Shown: positions 1 to 7,302 of the stretch, piece after piece
Numbering within the stretch: the stretch's first letter is position 1
How the letters are laid out: each line of letters begins with the position of its first letter
Made by a program: the position numbers and the translations under genes
Source of the DNA: Oscillospiraceae bacterium
GTDB taxonomy: Bacteria > Bacillota > Clostridia > Monoglobales > Monoglobaceae
Direction of reading: 5' to 3'
NCBI GenBank assembly: GCA_015068845.1
Contig: SVJR01000014.1
Location: 1 to 33,247, forward strand
DNA: 33,247 nt
Notes under the pieces: generated by a model
Told to the model about the DNA's origin: nothing
Database searches by the model: none
The model's input: the letters and a program-made list of their open reading frames with translations, nothing else

Positions 1-639
1 AGGGTAAATCTGAGTACCTATTTCACCGGCATAGCCTTTGACTTTTAAACCGATTTCGCCGGGAACTGCCTTGAGTCCGTCGATTATAAACTTAAAGAGT
101 GCCGCAAAGCCCATACCCGCAAATACGGTTGAAGCATTTGCACCGCCTTCCTCTCCTGCCAGAAGAACTTCAGCACAAGCCGTACCTTCGGGGTACGGGA
201 GAACGCCGTGTTCCCTCACAATAAGAGCATTGCGGAGGGGCACCATAAAGAATACACCTAAGAGTCCGCCAAGAAGTGCGATAACAGTAATCTCAACAAT
301 ACCGGGCTTGTCCATTTTGCCTTCTGCCGCCCACAAGAATAGTGCCGGAAGGGTAAAGATTGCACCCGCAGCCAGAGATTCACCGGCTGAGCCGATTGTC
401 TGAACGATATTGCTTTCGAGAATTGAGTTCTTTTTCATTATAACTCTGATTACGCCCATTGCGATAACAGCAGCAGGGATTGATGCCGAAACGGTCATAC
501 CCACTCTGAGGCCGAGGTACGCATTGGCCGCACCGAATACTACAGCAAGCAGGATACCCATAATTATTGATGTAACAGTAATTTCGGGAGTAACCTTATC
601 CGCCGGAACATACGGCTTAAAATTGTTGTTTTTTTCCAT
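1..639 (-). CDS. OPT family oligopeptide transporter, N-terminal part (cut by window start)
   Basis: Membrane transporter of the OPT family, which in bacteria is thought to import small peptides or metal chelates. The 213 visible codons begin with a short cytoplasmic tail and then run through several hydrophobic helices (roughly 20-40, 50-68, 90-104, 114-133, 171-187). Family-typical motifs are visible: NIVQTIGSAGESLA (about 77-90) and LPYPEGTACAEVL (about 147-159). The reading frame is open to base 1, so the rest of the protein (the family is usually 600 residues or more) lies outside. I chose the ATG at 639 because GGAG sits 6 bases upstream of it; an in-frame ATG at 651 has a poorly spaced ribosome site. 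The gene has its own promoter and is separated from rnmV by a terminator. The family call is firm, the substrate unknown. Confidence 0.9.
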   Translation of the reverse strand, partial: MEKNNNFKPYVPADKVTPEITVTSIIMGILLAVVFGAANAYLGLRVGMTVSASIPAAVIAMGVIRVIMKKNSILESNIVQTIGSAGESLAAGAIFTLPALFLWAAEGKMDKPGIVEITVIALLGGLLGVFFMVPLRNALIVREHGVLPYPEGTACAEVLLAGEEGGANASTVFAGMGFAALFKFIIDGLKAVPGEIGLKVKGYAGEIGTQIYP

Positions 640-708
640 AGATTTCTCCATAGCCTTTCTGCCCACGATTTTAACCTGACGCTTTGCCGTGGACAGACAA
701 AACGCAAT

Positions 709-752
709 GTGAAATTATTAACGAAATTTCACGCACATATGGTGAAATTATA
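709..752 (-). promoter_or_regulatory. Promoter and operator-like inverted repeat before the OPT gene
   Basis: Read on the minus strand, TGGTATAAT (extended -10; TATAAT at 747-752) lies about 110 bases before the start codon; no good -35 is visible. Just downstream, GTGAAATT (709-716) and AATTTCAC (725-732) form a perfect 8-bp inverted repeat with an 8-base spacer. A third GTGAAATT (742-749) overlaps the -10. The positions suggest a repressor site; the protein that would bind is not known. Confidence 0.55.
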
Positions 753-763
753 CCACAGTTAAA

Positions 764-803
764 CAAAAAAAGCAACAATAAACTTTTGGAATATTGTCGC
801 TTT
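764..803 (-). terminator. Intrinsic terminator after rnmV
   Basis: On the minus strand AGCGACAATA (792-801) pairs with TATTGTTGCT (771-780) with one G-U pair around a loop of about 11 bases, followed by a run of seven T. It begins right at the rnmV stop codon and separates the long nadD-leuS-rnmV operon from the OPT gene. Confidence 0.85.
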
Positions 804-1388
804 TTATAGTTTTTTTATTGCTTCCTTATATTCATCGTAGCCGATTGCCGAGTTCAGCACTTCTAAAAGCGCGTTTGCAGAAATACGCACCGGAAGTCCG
901 AGTTTTTGTGCTAGTTTTTTCCGTTTTGCAGCACTTTCCGCGCCACCGCTCAATCCATCCTCATAGAGCATTGCCTTTGTAATTTTCAGTTCGCCGATAC
1001 ACTCCGCATCAGCAACCTCGGTCACGGTCTTTAAGATTTCTGAAAGCAATTCCTCGGTCATTCCCTCAACGCCAATGAGTCCTTCCTTACCGCCTACGGT
1101 TTTTCGTTTTTCCTTACCTTTTACCGATGGAATATATGCGTGCTTCACCGTACCGTGGTCGCCCACACATTGCTTGATGTAGCTACGTATTCTGAATCCC
1201 GCACTGTCGGAATCGGTCAGCACAATCACGCCCGTTTTCTGTGCCATTTTCCGGATTGCGGTTATTATACTTTTATCGGTATAAAGAGTAAATCCGCCCG
1301 TGCAGATAACGGGTGCATCGGTTACTTTTTTAAGCTGTTCCTTGTCGAACTTGCCCTCGACAACTATTGTTTCTTTTATATGAAGCAT
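804..1388 (-). CDS. rnmV: Ribonuclease M5
   Basis: RNase M5 performs the final maturation of 5S rRNA in low-GC Gram-positives, cutting the precursor with help from a ribosomal protein. The 194-residue length fits the family. The Toprim core is visible: VVEGKFD at residues 9-15 supplies the conserved glutamate (E11), and DSDSAG at 59-64 is the metal-binding DxDxxG. The sequence around 86-105 (KGKEKRKTVGGKEG) is basic, as expected for RNA contact. It is the last gene of a long minus-strand run, 56 bases after an HD-domain gene, with a 10-bp hairpin in the gap and a terminator directly after the stop. Recognised from motifs; high confidence. Confidence 0.93.
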   Translation of the reverse strand: MLHIKETIVVEGKFDKEQLKKVTDAPVICTGGFTLYTDKSIITAIRKMAQKTGVIVLTDSDSAGFRIRSYIKQCVGDHGTVKHAYIPSVKGKEKRKTVGGKEGLIGVEGMTEELLSEILKTVTEVADAECIGELKITKAMLYEDGLSGGAESAAKRKKLAQKLGLPVRISANALLEVLNSAIGYDEYKEAIKKL

Positions 1389-1407
1389 ATCTCACACCTA
1401 TACAAGT

Positions 1408-1433
1408 GGGCGGAGAATAAAAGTTCTCCGCCC
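1408..1433 (-). other. Perfect 10-bp hairpin in the rnmV 5' gap
   Basis: GGGCGGAGAA (1408-1417) and TTCTCCGCCC (1424-1433) form a perfect stem with a 6-base loop, between the HD-domain gene and rnmV. On the minus strand it is not followed by a T run, so it does not look like a working terminator for this operon. A mRNA processing or stability element is possible but unproven. Confidence 0.6.
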
Positions 1434-1444
1434 GTTTTGTTGTT

Positions 1445-2029
1445 TTATTCCTTACCTTCCAGAAAATATGTCGCCTCCATATCTGCTGTTGAAAGAGCAA
1501 ATGCCAGAGGGAACATCTCAAAGGCGCTACCTACATTGCCTGCAGGCTCTGTCCCCGAAAAACCCATATGGTACCTGATAGCAAATGCCTCCTCACGGGT
1601 GAGACGCATAAATCCCGAAATCATATACACCGACTTTTCGCCGTGGCCGTAGGGAAGCTTATCATCAATCTCATAGGTCGGAACCTTTTGCCATACTCCG
1701 TTTGCGTCTTTCACATTACGAAAGCCGGGCTTGTAAAAGTTCATTTTGCAGATATCGTGAAGAAGTGCCACGATTGCAACCGTCTCCTCACTTGCCTCGA
1801 TACCGTAAAGCTCCTGAACCCGTTCACGGGCAAGGTAGTCGCACAAGCACTCATAAACATTGAGGCTGTGCTCCACCAGACCACCCTCATACGAGCCGTG
1901 AAAGCGTGTGCTTGCCGGAGCTGTAAAGAAATCACTTGCCGGCGAAAGAAGGTGCTGAAGCAGCTTGTCCGCTCCCTCACGCTTTATGCACCGGTTATAT
2001 ATTTCAATAAATTCGTCCTTGAAATTCAT
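1445..2029 (-). CDS. HD-domain phosphohydrolase
   Basis: Small metal-dependent hydrolase of the HD superfamily, 194 residues. The motif order is H54 in GGLVEHS, H91-D92 in LLHDICK, then GHGEKS and RYHMGFSG further on, all likely metal ligands. The arrangement resembles the HD part of the YhaM-type 3'-5' exoribonucleases, but no N-terminal OB fold is present, so it could equally act on a nucleotide. The start used is the ATG at 2029, with AGAGG 8 bases upstream overlapping the leuS stop; a TTG two codons earlier is too close to the ribosome site. Only 12 bases separate it from leuS, so it is surely co-transcribed. Substrate unknown. Confidence 0.8.
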   Translation of the reverse strand: MNFKDEFIEIYNRCIKREGADKLLQHLLSPASDFFTAPASTRFHGSYEGGLVEHSLNVYECLCDYLARERVQELYGIEASEETVAIVALLHDICKMNFYKPGFRNVKDANGVWQKVPTYEIDDKLPYGHGEKSVYMISGFMRLTREEAFAIRYHMGFSGTEPAGNVGSAFEMFPLAFALSTADMEATYFLEGKE

Positions 2030-2041
2030 AACCAAGACCTC

Positions 2042-4456
2042 TTACTTAACAACGATGTTGATGAGCTTTTTAGGAACTGCAATAACCTTAACCACCTGCT
2101 TGCCCTCAATCAAAGCTTTTACCTTGTCAGAGTCAAGAGCAACCTCCTGCATAGCCTTGGGGTCAAGGTCTGCCGAAATCATCATCTTGTCACGGATTTT
2201 ACCGTTAATCTGAACAACAACCTCAATTTCATCATCAACAGTTTTTGCTTCATCATACTCGGGCCACTTTGTATCAGACAAATTACCCTCAAAGCCGGCA
2301 ATCTGCCAAAGCTCCTCGGTAATATGCGGAGCAACAGGGTTTAAGAGTGTGATAAATGTCTTGAATTCAGCCTTATTGATTCTTTCAACCTTCATTACAT
2401 CATTGATAAACGCCATAAGTGCCGCAATACCGGTATTAAACTTCATTCTGTCGTAATCATCTGTTACCTTTTTAATTGTTTTATGAAGTGCTGTTTCAAG
2501 TTCCTTTGAATAGCTATCTCCATCAACAAGGATATTCTGCAAATTCCAAACTCTTTCAAGGAATTTGTAGCAGCCCTTAACACCGTTCATAGACCACGGT
2601 GTAGCCTGATCGAAAGCACCAATAAACATTTCGTAGGTTCTGAAGGTGTCAGCGCCGTATTCATTAACAACATCGTCAGGATTAATTACATTGCCCCTTG
2701 ACTTGGACATTTTCTCACCGTTTTCGCCTAAGATCATACCGTGCGAGGTTCTCTTCTGATACGGCTCTTTTGTGGGAACAACGCCAATATCATAGAGGAA
2801 CTTATGCCAGAATCTTGAGTAAAGAAGATGTAGAGTGGTGTGCTCCATACCACCGTTATACCAGTCAACCGGCAACCAATATTTAAGTTCCTCCAAACCT
2901 GCAAGGAAGTCCGAGTTATTCGGGTCGATATATCTTAAGAAATACCAGGAAGAGCCTGCCCACTGAGGCATAGTATCAGTTTCACGCTCTGCTTTGCCGC
3001 CGCATTTGGGACAAGTTGTTTCAACCCAGTCTCTGATTTTAATAAGCGGTGATTCGCCTGATTCGCCAGGTTCAAAGTTCTTTGTATCGGGAAGCTGCAA
3101 GGGAAGCTCGCTTTCCGGAATTGCTACCCATCCGCACTTGGGACAGTTAACAAGCGGAATAGGCTCGCCCCAGTAACGCTGACGGGAGAATACCCAGTCA
3201 CGGAGCTTATAATTTACCTTGCGTTTACCGATTCCCTCTTTTTCAAGATAGTCGATAATCGCTTTCTTCGCATCCTCAACCTGCATACCGGTAAGTAAGC
3301 CCGAATTCACCATTACACCGGTTTCAACATCGGTAAAGGCTTCTTTTTGAACATCCTCGCCACCGGCTACAACCTCAATAATGGGCATATCAAACTTCTT
3401 GGCAAACTCCCAGTCACGGGTATCGTGTGCAGGAACTGCCATAATTGCGCCTGTTCCGTAAGTTACAAGCACGTAATCCGAAATCCAGATGGGAATTTCA
3501 GCATTGTTTACGGGGTCAATTGCAGTTATGCCTTTAAGCATAACACCGGTTTTATTCTTGTCAAGCTCAGCTCTTTCAAAATCACTCTTTTTTGCAGCCT
3601 CAAGCTTGTATGCTTCAACTTCCGCATAATTTTCTATCATATCCTTATATTTTTCAACATAGGGATGCTCCGGCGCAAGTACCATATATGTAGCACCAAA
3701 AAGAGTGTCGGGGCGTGTTGTGTAAACTCTGATTTTATCGTCTGTGCCCTTAATTTTGAAATCAACTTCTGCGCCTTCGCTTCTGCCAATCCAGTTTGTC
3801 TGCTGAACCTTTACTCTATCAATATAATCAAGGTCATCAAGGTCATCTATAAGGCGTTGTGCATACTCGGTAATCTTAAGCATCCACTGGCTCTTTTCCT
3901 TCTGCACAACCTCGCTGCCGCAACGCTCACAAACGCCGTTTACAACTTCCTCGTTCGCAAGTCCGACTTTACAGCCCGTGCAGAAGTTAATCGGCATCTT
4001 TGTTTTATACGCAAGACCTTTTTCGAAAAGCTTAAGAAAAATCCACTGCGTCCATTTGTAGTAGTTGGGGTCTGTTGTGTTTACTTCTCTTGACCAGTCA
4101 AACCCAAAGCCCAGCATTTTGAGCTGTCTTTTGAAATTTTCAACATTCTTTTCTGTAACAATTGCAGGATGAATATTATTCTTTATAGCAAAATTCTCGG
4201 TAGGTAAACCAAATGCATCCCAGCCCATCGGGAACAATACATTGTAACCCTCTAAGCGCTTTTTACGGGTAACAATATCGATTGCCGTATATCCTCTCGG
4301 ATGACCTACATGGAGTCCGTGTCCGGACGGATAGGGGAATTCCACAAGTCCATAGAACTTAGGCTTTGACTTATCCGTATTGGAAGCTTCAAAGGTCTTG
4401 TTTTCGTCCCATTTCTTCTGCCACTTTTCCTCAATTGCTTTAAAATCGTATCTCAT
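2042..4456 (-). CDS. leuS: Leucine--tRNA ligase
   Basis: Class I aminoacyl-tRNA synthetase that charges tRNA-Leu in the cytoplasm. At 804 residues it has the usual bacterial length. The signature HVGH (49-52, in place of HIGH) and KMSKS (582-586) are both present. Two CxxC pairs that may hold zinc are seen at the start of the insertion (CTGCKVG...CERCG) and in [10 protein letters not shown]...CPKCGG. Between them lies the editing (CP1) domain, with the threonine-rich stretch [20 protein letters not shown]. No T-box leader precedes it; it sits 34 bases after rsfS inside the nadD operon, an order common in Clostridia. AAAGGA lies before the ATG. Confidence 0.98.
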   Translation of the reverse strand: MRYDFKAIEEKWQKKWDENKTFEASNTDKSKPKFYGLVEFPYPSGHGLHVGHPRGYTAIDIVTRKKRLEGYNVLFPMGWDAFGLPTENFAIKNNIHPAIVTEKNVENFKRQLKMLGFGFDWSREVNTTDPNYYKWTQWIFLKLFEKGLAYKTKMPINFCTGCKVGLANEEVVNGVCERCGSEVVQKEKSQWMLKITEYAQRLIDDLDDLDYIDRVKVQQTNWIGRSEGAEVDFKIKGTDDKIRVYTTRPDTLFGATYMVLAPEHPYVEKYKDMIENYAEVEAYKLEAAKKSDFERAELDKNKTGVMLKGITAIDPVNNAEIPIWISDYVLVTYGTGAIMAVPAHDTRDWEFAKKFDMPIIEVVAGGEDVQKEAFTDVETGVMVNSGLLTGMQVEDAKKAIIDYLEKEGIGKRKVNYKLRDWVFSRQRYWGEPIPLVNCPKCGWVAIPESELPLQLPDTKNFEPGESGESPLIKIRDWVETTCPKCGGKAERETDTMPQWAGSSWYFLRYIDPNNSDFLAGLEELKYWLPVDWYNGGMEHTTLHLLYSRFWHKFLYDIGVVPTKEPYQKRTSHGMILGENGEKMSKSRGNVINPDDVVNEYGADTFRTYEMFIGAFDQATPWSMNGVKGCYKFLERVWNLQNILVDGDSYSKELETALHKTIKKVTDDYDRMKFNTGIAALMAFINDVMKVERINKAEFKTFITLLNPVAPHITEELWQIAGFEGNLSDTKWPEYDEAKTVDDEIEVVVQINGKIRDKMMISADLDPKAMQEVALDSDKVKALIEGKQVVKVIAVPKKLINIVVK

Positions 4457-4490
4457 TTATAATCAATCCTTTCGGTAATTTTTAACTAAC

Positions 4491-4850
4491 TTATTCACTC
4501 AGAAGGTCCTTGATATCAACGTCAAGGCCGTCCTTCCAGATATGCTCCAGCTTATAGAATTCTCTCGGCTCTGCCTGGAATATATGAACAATCACATCGT
4601 CATAGCCCAGAAGCACCCATTCTGCATTGTTGTAGCCTTCCTTGTTCCAGAGCTTTGCGCCTTCATCACGCATCTTTTCCTCGATATTGTCGCATATAGC
4701 CTGGATATTTGACGGGGCACCGCCCGTAATTATTACAAAGTAGCTTGTAAGTGTTGTCAGCTCGCGAACATCAAGCACGGTTATGTCCTTGCCGAACTTT
4801 GCGTCCGCAGCCTTAACAATTGTATTTACAAAATTATTTTCACAACTCAT
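4491..4850 (-). CDS. rsfS: Ribosomal silencing factor RsfS
   Basis: RsfS (DUF143/Iojap family) binds ribosomal protein uL14 on the 50S subunit and blocks subunit joining when nutrients are short. The 119-residue protein carries the family core: LTSYFVIITGG (about 33-43), KLWNKEGYNNAEWVLLGYDDVIVHIF (about 66-91) and a closing EPREFYKLEHIW. It lies 17 bases after the LCP gene and 34 bases before leuS; AAGGAG precedes the ATG. Its position between the LCP gene and leuS matches the conserved Firmicute order. Confidence 0.95.
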   Translation of the reverse strand: MSCENNFVNTIVKAADAKFGKDITVLDVRELTTLTSYFVIITGGAPSNIQAICDNIEEKMRDEGAKLWNKEGYNNAEWVLLGYDDVIVHIFQAEPREFYKLEHIWKDGLDVDIKDLLSE

Positions 4851-4867
4851 TCGCGTATCTCCTTATA

Positions 4868-6103
4868 TTAAGATATAAAATCTGCACCGACAACCAGCGT
4901 GACATCCGGCTCCTTTTCGCCTTCGTCAGCCACAAAAAGCTCAAGGCCGTCCTGAATTTCAATGCCGCTGTATACCGCCTTTAAAAGCTCTGCCGCGTTT
5001 TTGTTATTATGATTAATCAGCTTTGACTTATCCTGAATGCGTTCAGACTTCTCGGTGCTTATCACCTTGAACTTGTACTCGCCGAGCAAATCCGAAACCA
5101 CTTTGATTACATCAGCTTCCTCGGTTTGTATTCCCGTTGCATCAACAATCTTAACCTTTACATATTTATTTTTGGGGGAGATTGTTTTAGTCGCACCGGT
5201 GAGCTTTTCCATAGTCTTAAAGTTTTCCTTGACCAGAAGCTCTGTTTCCTTTTTGTCGTGGAAGAAATACGAAACACCGTTCTCGCCGTAACCACCCTCG
5301 CCCGGCAGGGTAAGGATCTTCACCTTTTCCATACTGAACGACGGGATTTTGCTTATATACTTCATAATCTCTTCACCGGTGAAGTCGGTTTTTACATTAT
5401 CGCTTATAATACTCATTATCTTGGGAACTTTGAGTATTGTGCTGCCGCTGAGCAGCTTGTTCATTGCCGCCTGATAGAAGCCTTTTTGTGCCGCAATCCG
5501 GTCAATATCGCCATTGGGGTAGCCTGAACCGTCGTTATTATAGCGGAATCTCATAAACATCTCGGCGCGTCTGCCGTTCAGCACCTGTAGACCGGGATAG
5601 AGGTCTATGGTCAGGTTCTGCACCGGGTCGGTGTAGTACATTCTTATGGGAACATCCACCTCAACGCCGCCGATAGCGTCAATAAGTTCACGAAAAGCTT
5701 TGAAGCTGACAATTACATATTTTTGGGGACGGATTCCGACCACCTGCTCGACCTCATCAAAGAGCCGTTGCTCCTTTTCTGCAGTTCCATAAGCCGAATT
5801 GATTTTTTTGTCATATCGGTTTGTTTCAACCAGAGTATCACGGGGTATCTGGAGCGCCGTTATAGCATTGTCGGTAAGGTTATATCTGCAAAACAGGATA
5901 AGATCGGTGCGGATTCCGTCTTCGTCAGTTCCCGCCACAATGAAGTCCTGAATTTTTTCGGCTCTGGCACCGCTGCGGCTCCAGAACCCGAACTGCATAG
6001 GTCTACCTGTTATTATGGAAATCGCTCCGGCGATGCCTGTGTAAACCAACATAAGAAGTATAAGTATTGCAACTGTCAACCGAAGCGGCGATTTAACTTT
6101 CAT
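4868..6103 (-). CDS. LytR-CpsA-Psr (LCP) family cell wall glycopolymer ligase
   Basis: LCP enzymes transfer undecaprenyl-linked polymers (teichoic acids or capsule) onto peptidoglycan outside the membrane. The 411-residue protein has an N-terminal membrane helix (about 7-30), then the LCP catalytic domain: IPRDTLV, the phosphate-contacting MRFRYNN...GDIDRIAAQKGF stretch, and VDVPIRMYYTD. The last 100 residues (from about KYVKVKIVDATG) resemble the LytR C-terminal domain. I start at the ATG at 6103, with AGAGG 8 bases upstream; an in-frame start 13 codons earlier would lie further inside yqeK. The chosen start still overlaps the yqeK stop by 11 bases. Which polymer it attaches cannot be told. 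Confidence 0.93.
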   Translation of the reverse strand: MKVKSPLRLTVAILILLMLVYTGIAGAISIITGRPMQFGFWSRSGARAEKIQDFIVAGTDEDGIRTDLILFCRYNLTDNAITALQIPRDTLVETNRYDKKINSAYGTAEKEQRLFDEVEQVVGIRPQKYVIVSFKAFRELIDAIGGVEVDVPIRMYYTDPVQNLTIDLYPGLQVLNGRRAEMFMRFRYNNDGSGYPNGDIDRIAAQKGFYQAAMNKLLSGSTILKVPKIMSIISDNVKTDFTGEEIMKYISKIPSFSMEKVKILTLPGEGGYGENGVSYFFHDKKETELLVKENFKTMEKLTGATKTISPKNKYVKVKIVDATGIQTEEADVIKVVSDLLGEYKFKVISTEKSERIQDKSKLINHNNKNAAELLKAVYSGIEIQDGLELFVADEGEKEPDVTLVVGADFIS

Positions 6104-6680
6104 CTGTCTTACCTCTTTTAAATAGCATACTGTTTCGGGCAATAATCGTGTCGGTATGTACCGGCCTGCCCTTGTCGATTGTAAATTTTATTACAGCGTC
6201 GGCCTCAGCAAGAACCGCCGTATCAATATCTGCCATTGAAATTTCACGGACTTCAGTCGATTCCCGGTATTTACGCCCCGGCTCGGTAAAGTCTGCGACA
6301 TAAACAATTTTTTCAAGCAGAGTCATATCTTTTCTGCCTGTTGTGTGGTATCTGACCGCGTCAAGCACCTCACAGTCCGTTATCCCAAACAGTTCCTCTG
6401 CCATATACGCACCGAGCGGAGCGTGGAGAAGCGCCGGAGCCCGGGACTCAATACTATCCGGAACATATCCGTAATTTCTAAGTCTTTTCACCGATTCGTC
6501 TGTCGGGATTTCCTTGGCACAATCGTGCACAAGCCCTGCAAGAAATGCCTTGTGCGAATCCGCACCCCATCTCTCTGCAAGGCTTTTTGCTGTTTCGGCC
6601 ACGCCCATTGTGTGGGCAAACCGTTTTTCACTTAAATTTTCTTTGAGATACTTTGTTATTTCATCAATAGTCTGCATCAT
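6093..6680 (-). CDS. yqeK: HD-domain symmetrical Ap4A hydrolase YqeK
   Basis: YqeK-type HD proteins cleave diadenosine tetraphosphate to two ADP and influence stress tolerance and sporulation. The 195-residue protein shows H22 in KRFAHTMGV, the H-D pair in AGLVHDCAKE (about 45-54), ALLHAPLGA (about 83-91) and RYHTTGR (about 110-116), all metal or substrate ligands of the family. It starts inside the nadD stop codon (ATGA overlap), a typical coupled pair. The following LCP gene overlaps its end. Confidence 0.93.
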   Translation of the reverse strand: MMQTIDEITKYLKENLSEKRFAHTMGVAETAKSLAERWGADSHKAFLAGLVHDCAKEIPTDESVKRLRNYGYVPDSIESRAPALLHAPLGAYMAEELFGITDCEVLDAVRYHTTGRKDMTLLEKIVYVADFTEPGRKYRESTEVREISMADIDTAVLAEADAVIKFTIDKGRPVHTDTIIARNSMLFKRGKTDES

Positions 6681-7291
6681 TCAATGCTTTCCTTATATAA
6701 TTCATTTTCGCGGATATATTCAAGAACCTTTTCGGGAACAATACCCGAAAGTTCAGCGCCGTCTTTAAGCCGCGCACGGATATCCGTTGCCGAAATCTCG
6801 ACCGGGTTTATATCAATGACCGTGATACAGGCTCCATACAATTGTCTGTATTCTTCCACCGCCGCATCAATCCGCACCGAATCCACGCCGCCACGGTTTG
6901 CAACTATTACTTCAGCTCTTTTAAAAATTTCTTCGGGTTTATACCAGCCCCTCATATCAATCAGGGAATCGCCGCCAACCAAAAAGCACAGCCGGTCATC
7001 CGGGTACAGCCTTTCAAGAATTTCCAGAGTTTCAGCCGTGTAGCTTGGTTTTGCCGACCTCACCTCAATATCGCTGATTTCAAAATCCGGCTCGTTCTCA
7101 ATCGCAAGACGCACCATATCAAAGCGATGCTTTACATCAACCGGTGCGGTTTTTGGCTTGTGATACGGGTTGCCGCAGGGAATAAAAATCATTTTGTTGA
7201 GTTTGGCTTTTTGCATTGCCTCACGGGCTATATATATATGCCCCATATGAGGCGGACTGAATGTTCCGCCGAAAATTCCGATTCTAAGCAT
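6677..7291 (-). CDS. nadD: Nicotinate-nucleotide adenylyltransferase
   Basis: NadD adenylates nicotinate mononucleotide to deamido-NAD, an essential step in NAD synthesis. The 204-residue protein has the nucleotidyltransferase signature GIFGGTFSPPHMGH near the N-terminus (about 5-18), with the catalytic HxGH as HMGH, and the second motif ISATDIRARL near residue 165. It follows the zinc-ribbon gene by 11 bases and overlaps yqeK by 4 bases, so translation is probably coupled. Length and motifs match well. Confidence 0.96.
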   Translation of the reverse strand: MLRIGIFGGTFSPPHMGHIYIAREAMQKAKLNKMIFIPCGNPYHKPKTAPVDVKHRFDMVRLAIENEPDFEISDIEVRSAKPSYTAETLEILERLYPDDRLCFLVGGDSLIDMRGWYKPEEIFKRAEVIVANRGGVDSVRIDAAVEEYRQLYGACITVIDINPVEISATDIRARLKDGAELSGIVPEKVLEYIRENELYKESIE

Positions 7292-7302
7292 TGCTTCTCC
7301 TT

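Noticed and set aside
1408-1433. Terminator between the HD-domain gene and rnmV
   Set aside because: The stem is perfect, but the T-rich side faces the plus strand, where no gene ends.
3347-4093. Long plus-strand open frame over leuS
   Set aside because: It lies antisense to a complete leucyl-tRNA synthetase gene, and its translation has no recognisable domain or ribosome site.
4457-4490. T-box riboswitch before leuS
   Set aside because: Only 34 bases separate rsfS and leuS, with a ribosome site and no hairpin or T-box sequence.
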